DNA of 64,000 nucleotides from G963692885 sp964658655 (GTDB lineage: Bacteria > Acidobacteriota > Terriglobia > Terriglobales > Acidobacteriaceae): contig CAZZZL010000014.1 in the NCBI GenBank assembly GCA_964658655.1, forward strand, positions 1 to 64,000, in the 5' to 3' direction. Below the pieces are notes generated by a model. The model did not search any database. It had not been told where the DNA came from and was given only the letters and a program-made list of their open reading frames with translations. Numbering within the stretch: position 1 is the first letter of the stretch; each line of letters begins with the position of its first letter. This document shows, piece by piece, positions 1 through 7,789 of the stretch. The position numbers were made by a program, and so were the translations under genes.

Positions 1-3
1 CTC

Positions 4-112
4 CGCGTACGGCGAGTTGCGCGTTGCGCCGTTGAAGACTGGTCCGGCGATCCTGGTTGGGCTGGCGAGATGGGATCGCCCGACCTCGCCGCGCTTCGGT
101 CGGGATGACAAA
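4..112 (+). repeat. Composite dispersed repeat, copy 1
   Basis: A roughly 110-bp intergenic unit with two modules. The first (about 4-72) runs from CGTACGGCGA through GCGTTGCGCC and CTGGTCCGGCG to GGCTGGCGAGATG. The second (about 74-112) ends in GCTTCGGTCGGGATGACAAA. Related units lie at 1447-1559, 2540-2601 and 2610-2723, and the second module alone recurs elsewhere in the window. No ORF in it looks genuine. Its function is not evident; it lies just beyond the 3' end of the first gene. Confidence 0.75.
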
Positions 113-182
113 GGGTGTGTGGCCCGAGGGAGGGTGCGCTGCCGACGGGCTGACGCATCGCGTGCACGTCCCGCACAACCAG

Positions 183-734
183 CTATTTTGCCGGTTGCAG
201 ATCGCTGGCTGGATAGGAGGCAATGAGGTATTTCGCTTCGTCGCTATCCGGCTGATCAAGTTGCAGGCTTGGATAAATTGGATAGAGCGTGTTCAGGCCT
301 GCAAGGAACTGGGTGCGGAAGTAATAGGTGCCCGCAGGTTCGGCGGTGAAATGCGCAAAGGTAAAGATGTGACCTTTTGAAAGCTTTGATTGCACATTCG
401 CGCAGACATGATGTTCGCCGGGGTCGACCCATATGCTGAAGTGAGCATTTCTCTTGTAAGCACCCACCCATTTTCCGTCAACGCCGATGCGGATCGTGTA
501 GTGCTGATTATCGCCACCTGTACTGTCATCCTGGATGAAAAAGACCTGTGCGAGACCCTTGGTGTGCATTGTTTGATCTGGCGCGCCGGCAGGTTTCTCA
601 ATAAAGTTCTCATCCTTTGGTCCACAAGCTGTAAGTGCGGACGCAGTTTTGGCCTGACCATGAGCCAAAACCGGTACTACGGCAGCGAAAAGAAGGACTC
701 CAAATCTAAACATCCGTTCAGTCAGCCCCTTCAT
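183..734 (-). CDS. Secreted DUF2846-like protein
   Basis: A protein of about 183 residues with an N-terminal signal sequence (start MKGLTERMFRF, hydrophobic stretch to about residue 25, AHGQA-type cleavage region). The mature part has a short beta-rich domain with the pattern G-VDGKWVGAYK followed by FSIWVDPGEHHVCA. This resembles DUF2846-type domains of unknown role in envelope lipoproteins, though no lipobox cysteine is visible. The reading frame extends upstream to 806, but the extension is hydrophilic and would bury the signal peptide, so the start at 734 (or 713) is preferred. It is probably exported. The family assignment is by resemblance only. Confidence 0.7.
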   Translation of the reverse strand: MKGLTERMFRFGVLLFAAVVPVLAHGQAKTASALTACGPKDENFIEKPAGAPDQTMHTKGLAQVFFIQDDSTGGDNQHYTIRIGVDGKWVGAYKRNAHFSIWVDPGEHHVCANVQSKLSKGHIFTFAHFTAEPAGTYYFRTQFLAGLNTLYPIYPSLQLDQPDSDEAKYLIASYPASDLQPAK

Positions 735-843
735 GAAGTTTCTGCGCAGAACATTAGCAGATGAAGGGTAACTCTGGATATCGTCTAGCCGGTTCTGTAT
801 GTCCACTCTGCATACCGACCCTACGCAAGATGAGTTGCCAGGT

Positions 844-1386
844 TTACGGAGCTGGAGTGACTGGTGCTCTGCCGGTGGTGTTCTGTTGTGCGGGCTGGAG
901 ATTGTTAAAGAAGTCCTGTGTTTCGGAGGAGATGACTCTTGATGTATTGGTGATCAGGTCATCGGTCGCGTCGTAGATATGCTTGATGCGGTCGGCGGGT
1001 GCAGCGACGTCCTGTGCGCGCGCCAGTTCGAGTTCCCATTTTGCGAGGTAGCCCTCAATCGTCGCCTGCGAGGTTGCATTTTTCTGCCAGGTACGGTCCC
1101 AGTGGTAGAAGGAGCCAAGGCCCGTGAACGCGGCGATAACGATGCTGATGCAGGAGATGGTCAGGTCTTTATTGACGAACTGGGCAGCGGTGAGGGCTGG
1201 TAGCGTGACACTGAGAATCACAGTCGCTATGCCGATGAGACGGTAAAGGACGCGGGGCAATACCTTGTGGCTCTTATACCACTGGAGCCGTTCGTCTACA
1301 TAGGCGGCTTTGATTTTGCGGGCGGATGCGATCGCCGCGTCGAAATCGCTTTGGGAGTCGCGTTGAGGTGTAGGGGCGTTGTCCAT
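844..1386 (-). CDS. DUF4231 two-TM membrane protein
   Basis: A 180-residue protein with a soluble N-terminus, two adjacent hydrophobic helices (about residues 48-65 and 75-95) and a C-terminal cytosolic helix containing YHWDRTWQ and a long Glu/Ala-rich segment. This is the layout of DUF4231, part of the SLATT-like 2TM group. Some SLATT proteins are predicted membrane effectors of nucleotide-signalling defence systems, but many DUF4231 proteins stand alone. No sensor or cyclase gene lies beside it, so a defence role is not supported here. It shares its strand with both neighbours, but the gaps (109 nt and 507 nt) argue against an operon. Confidence 0.75.
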   Translation of the reverse strand: MDNAPTPQRDSQSDFDAAIASARKIKAAYVDERLQWYKSHKVLPRVLYRLIGIATVILSVTLPALTAAQFVNKDLTISCISIVIAAFTGLGSFYHWDRTWQKNATSQATIEGYLAKWELELARAQDVAAPADRIKHIYDATDDLITNTSRVISSETQDFFNNLQPAQQNTTGRAPVTPAP

Positions 1387-1446
1387 GCGCTTTCCTCCTG
1401 CGCTCGTAGACTAGCCCACTTTCACAATTACGGCCTCCCAATCTGT

Positions 1447-1559
1447 ACTGCGCGCGCGGCGAATCGCGGGTTGCGCCGGTAAAGACGGGTCCGATTATTC
1501 GGGTGGGGCTGAGGAAAATGCAGATCCCTCCACTGAGCTGCGTTTCGGTCGGTATGACA
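1447..1559 (+). repeat. Composite dispersed repeat, copy 2
   Basis: A diverged copy of the 4-112 unit: GCGGCGAATCGCGGG, TTGCGCCGG, a GGTCCG core, GGGGCTGAGG, then CAGATCCCTCCACTGAGCTG and TTTCGGTCGGTATGACA. It sits in the 507-nt stretch 1387-1893, which holds no convincing gene. The rest of that stretch contains only this repeat and the short inverted element at 1849-1885. Confidence 0.65.
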
Positions 1560-1848
1560 GGGCAGGAATTTCAGGATTCATCCGGAAAAGGGCTGTGGGT
1601 TGGGTGACGATTCAATGCGGCCGGGGATCGTCTTCTGCATTGGAAGAATTATTCGTTTATGGAGGAGATCAATTGCCCCCGAATGTATCCCTTAATCCCG
1701 GGGCAGGCCATGTCCCAGTTGCAGGACATAGCCTGTCCGATGATGAGGACGCCAGAACAGCCACGAGGGTATACGCCTGAGCAGTCGCAATTCAGGACGG
1801 CGTGCGACCACGATCGGGTGCGACCAACGGAAGCATTCTTTTACGCCA

Positions 1849-1885
1849 AAGGCGCGTACGCCCGTACGGCCAGTACCCGGTACGG
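1849..1885 (-). repeat. Short palindromic repeat (GTACTTGCCGTACGGGC family), variant
   Basis: Read on the minus strand this is a GGTACTGGCCGTACGGGCG-like element followed by TACGCGCC. It is a variant of the unit seen twice in tandem at 33946-34011 and singly at 20001-20023 and 22691-22708. The core CCGTACGG is a perfect palindrome. It lies just past the stop codon of the DUF2911 gene. Confidence 0.55.
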
Positions 1886-1893
1886 AGAGTGTT

Positions 1894-2460
1894 TTACTGG
1901 GCGACTATGGGGACGGAGACGTCGGTGTTTTCCCACTTGATGTGCAGTTCAGTGCTTTTGCCGTGGGTGTTTTCAAAGCTGATGCTCATGACTTCCTGCA
2001 GGCTGGGCAGGGATTTCTTCATCATGTCGACGCGGGCAAGATCCTGGGACTGGTCGTATTCCGTGCCCCACTGGCCGGTCTGCTTGTTGATGATGAGTTT
2101 CCAGGTGGTCTCGGACGGAATGGAGTAAAGCGTGTAGGAGCCGGCGGGGACCATGGCGTCGCCGACCTTGAGGTTCACAGCTGTCTTGAAGGAGGTCGCG
2201 GGATTGGCTCCGGTGCGCCAGACCTTGCCGTAGGGCTCATGGCCGCCAAAGATCTTGCGGCCGCGCACGTGCGGGGTGTTGTAGTTGATGGTGATGGCTT
2301 TGCCGTCGAGCATGACAGAAGCTTTGGCTGGAGGGCTTGGCATGGTTTTGGGGTCTTTATCCATACCGCTGCCGGCCTGGGGAGCGGCGTGCAGGGCAAG
2401 GGGCGCTGAGGCGAGTGAAAGGGTTAAGGCGGCGGCGAAAAGACATCGAGTGAGCTTCAT
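1894..2460 (-). CDS. Secreted DUF2911 protein
   Basis: A 188-residue protein with a clear Sec signal peptide (residues 1-25, ending ASAPLALHAA). It is followed by the DUF2911 fold, recognisable from ITINYNTPHVRGRKIFGG, YGKVWRTGANPATSF, VPAGSYTLYSIP and a C-terminal W-(X)n-V-VPI strand. DUF2911 proteins are widespread in Acidobacteriota and Bacteroidota and are exported proteins of unknown function. Length is normal. It is transcribed alone, with repeats on both sides. Confidence 0.88.
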   Translation of the reverse strand: MKLTRCLFAAALTLSLASAPLALHAAPQAGSGMDKDPKTMPSPPAKASVMLDGKAITINYNTPHVRGRKIFGGHEPYGKVWRTGANPATSFKTAVNLKVGDAMVPAGSYTLYSIPSETTWKLIINKQTGQWGTEYDQSQDLARVDMMKKSLPSLQEVMSISFENTHGKSTELHIKWENTDVSVPIVAQ

Positions 2461-2529
2461 GGTTTGGTCTCCGTGGGTACGTTTCTCTGACTCTGCAAGT
2501 CTGAGTTGGTAAGCCCGATTCTGTCAAAG

Positions 2530-2539
2530 NNNNNNNNNN
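2530..2539. other. Assembly gap (10 N)
   Basis: Ten consecutive N bases. The gap falls directly before a repeat copy (2540-2601), so it probably reflects a repeat-collapsed scaffold join. The true distance and any missing repeat units are unknown. The frame reading minus-strand through this point is not a real gene. Confidence 0.98.
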
Positions 2540-2723
2540 CGGCGAAACGCGCGTTGCGCCGGGAAAGACTGGTCCGGCGGTTGTGGCAGCGCTGGCGAGA
2601 TGCAGGTACTGCGCGTACGGCGAATCGCGCGTTGCGCCGGGGAAGTTTGGACCGGTGACGGTGGCAGGGCTGGCGAGACGCTCGTCCTTCTACTTCGCTG
2701 CGCTGCGGTCGGGATGACAAATC
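2540..2723 (+). repeat. Composite dispersed repeat, tandem copies 3 and 4
   Basis: Two successive first modules (2540-2601 and 2610-2680). Both carry GCGCGTTGCGCCGG, a GG(T/A)CCGG core and a GCTGGCGAGA end. The second is followed by the CTGCGCTGCGGTCGGGATGACAAA module (to 2723). Copy 3 starts at the assembly gap and lacks the second module. The region 2461-2944 between DUF2911 and ddl contains only this repeat array and the ddl upstream region. Confidence 0.7.
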
Positions 2724-2944
2724 TTTGATTGAGAGGACAGCTCGCGAGATGAGTGTCGGGCAACATAAGTCTGGGGAGATGCCGTGACCGTTCTCACAAC
2801 GAGCGTCCTTCCGGGTTGGCATTCGAGTGACCGCTGACTTTCGTGGGAGTCGCCGGCCTGCGAGCAGAAGCTATAGTGGTCTCTGTAGCGTTGGGTCATC
2901 CGCGCAAAATCCTAGAAAAGTTTCGGGAAGATCTGTTCCACATC

Positions 2945-4165
2945 ATGGCGAAAACGACAGCGACTGCGGCAAAGAAGACTGCGACAAAGGCGACGAAGAA
3001 GAAGCTCCGGATCGGTGTTCTGTTTGGCGGAAGAAGTGGCGAGCATGAGGTGTCGCTGCTGTCGGCTGCGAGTGTGTTGAAGGCCATCGACAAGAAGAAG
3101 TATGACGTGGTGCCGATTGGGATCACGAAAGATGGCCAGTGGGTGATGGCAGCCGATGCTGAGCGGCTTCTGACCGGCAACGCGAACGAGCAGGTGCTGG
3201 CCGAGGTGATTGCACAGGGCGAACCGCTGCTGCTGCCGCCCGTTCCGTCGACGAACCTGCTGCCGGGCGAAGAGTCCGGGCTGGGCAGGCATGCGCAGGG
3301 CGCCGGTATTACCGCTGTCGATGCAGTCTTTCCGGTGTTGCATGGAACTTTTGGTGAGGATGGCACCATCCAGGGCCTGTTTGAGCTGGCGGATATTGCG
3401 TATGTCGGTTCAGGTGTACTGGGGTCTGCCGCCGGGATGGACAAGGACATCATGAAGCGCCTGTTCGCATCGGCCGGTCTGCCGATTACGAAGCACCTGA
3501 CGTTTCTGCGCAATGAATGGACGGCGAATCCGCGCAAGGCGACGGTGAAGATTGAGGCGGGGTTGAAGTATCCGCTGTTCGTGAAGCCGGCGAATCTCGG
3601 ATCGTCTGTGGGGATTTCCAAGGTGCATGACCGCAAGGAGCTGGCGCCGGCGATGGAGCTGGCAGGCAGCTTCGATCGCAAGATTGTCGTGGAGCAGAGT
3701 GTGGGCGGCGGCAAGGGGAAGGGTCGCGCGCGCGAGCTTGAGGTGGCGGTGCTGGGCAATGATGCGCCGGAAGCATCGGTGGTGGGCGAGATTGTGCCGG
3801 GCAAGGAGTTTTACGACTATGAGGCCAAGTACCTGAGCGACGGCTCGGTGCCGATCATCCCGGCCAAGTTGTCAAAGGCGGTGGCGAAGCAGGTGCGTGA
3901 GATGGCGATTGCAGCATTCAAGAGCTGCGACTGCGCCGGGCTGGCGCGGGTGGATTTCCTGCTGGAGCCAGATTCGCCTTCAGGCAAACCGGGGAAGCTG
4001 TACCTGAACGAGATCAATACGCTGCCGGGATTTACGAATATCAGTATGTATCCCAAGTTATGGGACGCTTCGGGGTTGAAGTATTCGGATTTGATCGACC
4101 GGTTGATTGCGCTGGCGATTGAACGGCGGGCGGAGCGGGATGCGACCAGTTTCAGTCGAAGTTAG
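2945..4165 (+). CDS. ddl: D-alanine--D-alanine ligase
   Basis: Cytoplasmic ATP-grasp enzyme joining two D-alanines for peptidoglycan precursors. The 406-residue product has a short Lys/Thr/Ala-rich N-terminal tail (to about residue 20), then GVLFGGRSGEHEVS (residues 24-37), the FPVLHGTFGEDG loop, FVKPANLGSSVGISK for ATP binding, and the metal-binding YLNEINTLPGFT near residues 351-362. It is longer than E. coli DdlB because of inserted loops, as in the DdlA/Van-type group. The open frame continues upstream to 2843, but the Lys-rich start at 2945 is the better one. Not in an mra/mur cluster. Confidence 0.95.
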   Translation: MAKTTATAAKKTATKATKKKLRIGVLFGGRSGEHEVSLLSAASVLKAIDKKKYDVVPIGITKDGQWVMAADAERLLTGNANEQVLAEVIAQGEPLLLPPVPSTNLLPGEESGLGRHAQGAGITAVDAVFPVLHGTFGEDGTIQGLFELADIAYVGSGVLGSAAGMDKDIMKRLFASAGLPITKHLTFLRNEWTANPRKATVKIEAGLKYPLFVKPANLGSSVGISKVHDRKELAPAMELAGSFDRKIVVEQSVGGGKGKGRARELEVAVLGNDAPEASVVGEIVPGKEFYDYEAKYLSDGSVPIIPAKLSKAVAKQVREMAIAAFKSCDCAGLARVDFLLEPDSPSGKPGKLYLNEINTLPGFTNISMYPKLWDASGLKYSDLIDRLIALAIERRAERDATSFSRS

Positions 4166-4205
4166 ACGGCTGAGAAGCGAGTGCCAGCGCAGGTCCGAAG
4201 AATAC

Positions 4206-4331
4206 GTGATTTTCGACGGGTATACGAAGCAGGCATCGCTTGAGAAGAGGCGCAGTCGAATCCTGCTTGCGATCGTAATTCCCGTCCTCGTGGTTTGCGG
4301 GTTTCTACTTCTCGTGTTCGGAATCACATAA
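4206..4331 (+). CDS. Possible 42-residue single-pass membrane protein
   Basis: A short frame opening with GTG at 4206. It has a polar N-terminus (IFDGYTKQASLEKRRSR) and one strongly hydrophobic helix (ILLAIVIPVLVVCGFLLLVF) ending at the C-terminus. The positive charge before the helix predicts an N-in topology. The same frame is open further upstream inside ddl, and the Shine-Dalgarno is weak. It could equally be a chance frame; the hydrophobic run directly after a Lys/Arg cluster is the only positive evidence. Confidence 0.35.
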   Translation: MIFDGYTKQASLEKRRSRILLAIVIPVLVVCGFLLLVFGIT

Positions 4332-4422
4332 CCGGCAAGACCCGGGAACAGTCGCAGCCTCTGCGGTGTCTATGTAGAAATAGCCTGCTTAGACATTGCG
4401 GCTGGCGGGCGGTAGCATCCGA

Positions 4423-4881
4423 ATGACCATGACCTTACTTGACGCACCGGTTTATAACGAAGCGCGCGCGAAGAAACGCCGCAATCTCCTGATCGCCTTG
4501 GGCGTGCTTGTCGTCGTGCTGGCGGGGTTGACATGGTGGTTCTGGACGTGGCCGCAGCAGCACAAGGTGAACAACTTCTTCGCGGCGGTCGAGGCGAAGG
4601 ATTTTCCCAAAGCGTTCGGCTTATGGAACAACGATCCTGACTGGCAGCAGCATACTGACCGCTACAAGACCTATCCTTATGGCAAGTTCCTGGTCGACTG
4701 GGGTTCTTCGAGCGATTATGGCGTGATCACCAGCCACCAGATCGTGATCGACAAGAGCTCGGGTTCGGGCGTGATTATTGGCGTGGATGTGAATGGCCGC
4801 AAGGTGCCGATGTTCCTGTGGGTGGAGAAGAAGTCGGGAACGATCGGGTTCTCGCCGTTCGAGCTGACGTACGGGCAGTAG
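4423..4881 (+). CDS. Membrane-anchored hypothetical protein
   Basis: A 152-residue protein. The start at 4423 (or ATG 4429) precedes a basic stretch ARAKKRRN and a single transmembrane helix (LLIALGVLVVVLAGLTWWFW, about residues 21-40). The remainder is a small periplasmic domain with NNFFAAVEAKDFPKAFGLW, which recalls NTF2-like or Coa1-like folds, and a terminal beta sheet. I do not recognise a named family with certainty. It is closed by a strong terminator at 4898-4933, so it ends its transcription unit. Confidence 0.75.
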   Translation: MTMTLLDAPVYNEARAKKRRNLLIALGVLVVVLAGLTWWFWTWPQQHKVNNFFAAVEAKDFPKAFGLWNNDPDWQQHTDRYKTYPYGKFLVDWGSSSDYGVITSHQIVIDKSSGSGVIIGVDVNGRKVPMFLWVEKKSGTIGFSPFELTYGQ

Positions 4882-4897
4882 GCTGGTTACAAATCTG

Positions 4898-4933
4898 AAA
4901 AAGGGGGACTGCTTCGGCAGTCCCCCTTTTTTT
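4898..4933. terminator. Bidirectional rho-independent terminator
   Basis: A perfect 15-bp stem, AAAAAGGGGGACTGC, with a TTCG tetraloop and the matching arm GCAGTCCCCCTTTTT, followed by T residues on the plus strand and preceded by A residues (T on the minus strand). It lies between the stop at 4881 and the fabD stop at 4947 and can serve both converging genes. Confidence 0.93.
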
Positions 4934-4946
4934 GGGGGCTGGACGC

Positions 4947-5936
4947 TCAGGCGTGGATGGCGGGTGCGGGTTCGAGGGCTTTGTGGAGGGTGGCAGAGTC
5001 TTCGATGTGGGAACAGTGCCGGCTGCGATCGATCTGGCGCAGCAGGCCGGTCAGAACTTTGCCGGGGCCGACTTCCAGATATCGAGTAACGCCTTCGGCA
5101 ATTAGGAGCTGCATGGACTCGACCCAGCGGACCGGGGCGGTGACCTGGCGGATGAGGGCGTCGCGCTCGGAGTCACCGTCGGTAACGATCCTGGCGTCGA
5201 CATTGCAGACGAGGGGGAAAGCGGCCTCGTCGAAGCGGATAGACCCGAGTACATCGGCGAGGCGGTCCTGCGCCGGCTGCATGAGTGCGCAATGGAAGGG
5301 TGCAGAGACGTGGAGGGCGACGACTTTTTTGGCGCCGGCAGGTTTCGCGAGTTCGGACGCGCGTGCAACGGCGGCGGCTGAGCCGGAGATGACGATCTGT
5401 TCGGGTGAGTTGAGGTTGGCGGCGGAGACGGGTTCGCCGGTTTCAGACTGCGCCTGGGTACAGAGATCGATGACGGGCTGGGCGGCTAAGCCAAGGATGG
5501 CGGCCATGGCGCCGACGCCTTCGGGGACGGCCTCCTGCATGAAACGGCCGCGAAGTTGCAGGGCCTTGATGGCGTCGGCGAAACCAAGGATGCCGGCGGC
5601 GACGGCGGCGGAGTATTCACCGAGTGAGTGACCGGCAACGTGGGTGGGCGTGATGTTGTGATTACGCAGGACGCGGTCGACGGCGACGGAGACGGTGAAG
5701 ATGGCGGGCTGCGTGTACTCCGTCTGCTTGAGCTGCTCGGCGGGTCCGTCGAAGCAGAGCTTCGAGATGGAGAAGCCCAGAGCGTCGTCGGCTTCTTCGA
5801 AGGTCTGGCGGGCGACGGTGAAGTTTTCGGCAAGATCGCGGCCCATGCCGACGGTTTGCGAACCCTGGCCGGGGAAGAGGAAGGCGATTTTTTCGGAGTC
5901 GAGTTGAGACGTTAAGGTGCTCATGGCAGACGCCAT
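4947..5936 (-). CDS. fabD: Malonyl-CoA:ACP transacylase
   Basis: Transfers malonate from CoA to acyl carrier protein for fatty-acid synthesis in the cytoplasm. The 329-residue protein shows FPGQGSQTVGMG (residues 21-32), the nucleophile motif GHSLGEYSA with Ser104, the conserved Arg131 in LRGRFMQE, and the catalytic His215 in SAPFHCALM. Length is slightly above the usual 310 because of an N-terminal tail; a start four codons in (MSTLTS, at 5924) is equally possible. It stands alone here, away from plsX at 13.6 kb, and ends at the shared terminator. Confidence 0.95.
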   Translation of the reverse strand: MASAMSTLTSQLDSEKIAFLFPGQGSQTVGMGRDLAENFTVARQTFEEADDALGFSISKLCFDGPAEQLKQTEYTQPAIFTVSVAVDRVLRNHNITPTHVAGHSLGEYSAAVAAGILGFADAIKALQLRGRFMQEAVPEGVGAMAAILGLAAQPVIDLCTQAQSETGEPVSAANLNSPEQIVISGSAAAVARASELAKPAGAKKVVALHVSAPFHCALMQPAQDRLADVLGSIRFDEAAFPLVCNVDARIVTDGDSERDALIRQVTAPVRWVESMQLLIAEGVTRYLEVGPGKVLTGLLRQIDRSRHCSHIEDSATLHKALEPAPAIHA

Positions 5937-6038
5937 TTTCGCATGATTGCGGATACTGCGGAACCCGGCGTTGAGCAGGCTGAGGAAACGACAGATGGTT
6001 CAAGACAGGACGTACGCTGTCGGTCAACCGCCGAAGTG

Positions 6039-7547
6039 TCAGGCTGTTTTTGGAATCCCGTCGGGGTAATTGATCTTCTTCATCAAGGCCTGGTAGCCGG
6101 GCTCGTCTTTGAGGGTGAGGAGGACGGGATCGGATAGGGTCGCAGTGATCGCGTATTCCTGGTGGCGGCCGTAGTCTTCGTCCAGAAGTTGAATTGCCTC
6201 CTGTTTCCGGCCGAGTTTGGTGCAGGTGAGCGCGAGGATCGTAGGCCACAATTTTCCAGCGGAGTAGTCTCTGCGCTGCTGAAGATAGAGGGCCTGGAGC
6301 AGTCCCTGTCTGCCGGATCGGGCATAGCCGGCCTGAGCCTGGGCCATTTCAGCCTTCAGAACAGGATCGTGCTTGAGATCGGCGGTGATCCTGCCTTCGG
6401 ACAGGTACTCAGGATAGTTTTCGGTTTCGAAGGCGATACGCATCAGGTATTTGTGTGTCGATCGGAAGTCTGGCGCGGATTGCTCAACCTGCTTCAGGAG
6501 TTCGATGGCTTCCCTGGTTTTTCCAGCGTTGAACAGGAGAATGCCCTTATCGGCGAGGGTTGAGTGGGAGGTAGGATCGAGCTCCTGCGCCTTGTTCATC
6601 TCCCGCAGGCTCTCGCTATAGCGGCCGGGAAGGGCAATGGCATTGGCGTACCAGCGGTGAGCGATGGGGTCGGCGGGATTCAACGCGATGGCTCGACGGA
6701 ATTCCTTTTCGGCGTCGATGAAGTCCCAGCTGCCATACATTTCCGCGAAGGCGAGGGCGCGGTGACCTTCGGCAATGGAGTCGTCGAGTTGCACGGCTTT
6801 CCGGGCTGCGGCGATGGAACGCGAAAAGGCCTCCTGGTCGGGCATGTTGGAGTATTCGCGGAGCAGGGCGTAGGTATCGGCTAGTCCCACGTAGGCCTCG
6901 GCGTAGCCGGGATCGTGGACGATGGCCTGCGTGAAGGCATCGAGGGCGCGGTCGAGGCTGTCGGGCGATCGCAGATTCCACTCGTACCGCCCCTTCAGAT
7001 AAAGTTCGCGGGCAATCTTCTTCTCTGCGTCAGGGACTGGTGCAGGGGTCTTTAGGTGCTGTACGACCGGGATGCGAGGGGACTGCTGCAGCACGATCGA
7101 CGAAAGCCGGCTGACAAGAGCGCGCACGGCCTGCAGGCGCAAGGCGGTGCCAATGAGGCAGAGCAGAAGGACGGCTGCGCCTGCGAGCCGCCACCTGTGG
7201 CGATGGCCGGTGGGCGGAGCCGTGTAGGCGGTTTTTGTCTGAACTTCGAATGGAGGTGCGAGATCGAGTGGCCGCTCTGAGAAAGTCTCTACAGCGGGGG
7301 GAGGAGTGGTCTGAGGCGCCGGACCGAGGTTTTCGACGGGGGTGAAGTTGAGCCACTCGTCGAGTTCGGCAGAGAAAGCGTACACAGAGGAGCGACCGCC
7401 GCCGGGCAGCCTGTGAATGGGCAGCCCGCGTTCTGTTTCCCATCGCTTGACGGTGCGCTCGCCGCGGCTGAGATAGGAAGCGATCTCCTTCCAGCAGTCA
7501 AGGCGTGTTCCGAGGTGGGAATGATCAGTATTAGGCCGAGTTTCCAT
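6039..7547 (-). CDS. TPR transcriptional regulator with excisionase-like DNA-binding domain
   Basis: About 502 residues from METRPNTDHS. The N-terminus carries LDCWKEIASYLSRG, then RTVKRWETERGLPIHR, a winged-helix-like DNA-binding domain common in Acidobacteriota regulators. A single transmembrane helix follows (LAGAAVLLLCLIGTAL) and then a TPR array with repeats such as AYVGLADTYALL, EFRRAIALNPADP and the ALDAFTQAI helix. The arrangement is CadC-like: cytosolic DNA binding with an extracytoplasmic sensory TPR domain. The frame is open to 7862, but the upstream part is Cys/Arg-rich and non-native. It is divergent from the 7790 gene, its likely target. Confidence 0.82.
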   Translation of the reverse strand: METRPNTDHSHLGTRLDCWKEIASYLSRGERTVKRWETERGLPIHRLPGGGRSSVYAFSAELDEWLNFTPVENLGPAPQTTPPPAVETFSERPLDLAPPFEVQTKTAYTAPPTGHRHRWRLAGAAVLLLCLIGTALRLQAVRALVSRLSSIVLQQSPRIPVVQHLKTPAPVPDAEKKIARELYLKGRYEWNLRSPDSLDRALDAFTQAIVHDPGYAEAYVGLADTYALLREYSNMPDQEAFSRSIAAARKAVQLDDSIAEGHRALAFAEMYGSWDFIDAEKEFRRAIALNPADPIAHRWYANAIALPGRYSESLREMNKAQELDPTSHSTLADKGILLFNAGKTREAIELLKQVEQSAPDFRSTHKYLMRIAFETENYPEYLSEGRITADLKHDPVLKAEMAQAQAGYARSGRQGLLQALYLQQRRDYSAGKLWPTILALTCTKLGRKQEAIQLLDEDYGRHQEYAITATLSDPVLLTLKDEPGYQALMKKINYPDGIPKTA

Positions 7548-7653
7548 GTGTGCTGGCATGAATTGGCACGTGGAGGCACAACAGGGCCGATTGCCTGGGG
7601 CAGCAATGGGGCCATGATAGCAGCGCAGTGACAGTGCGCAGCAGACCCCAAAA

Positions 7654-7671
7654 GGTAACGTGCTGGTCACC
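7654..7671. promoter_or_regulatory. Inverted repeat in divergent promoter region (candidate operator)
   Basis: GGTAAC-N6-GTCACC, an 18-bp dyad with one mismatch, lying between the divergent regulator gene (start 7547) and the beta-propeller gene (start 7790). Its position would suit a binding site for the adjacent regulator. Only the symmetry and location support this. Confidence 0.3.
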
Positions 7672-7789
7672 TGAACGACACGTCCGCAGACCAATGATGA
7701 GGCTGGTGACGTTCTACCTGACGAGATGAATCGTTGCGCAGGCCTGCGGCAATTCCTGCATTCAGTTGTTTCAAATACGGAGCGTTTAC

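Noticed and set aside
2457..2822. Minus-strand open frame spanning the N gap
   Set aside because: It translates the repeat and includes unknown bases (X residues). No protein signature; an artefact of the repeat array.
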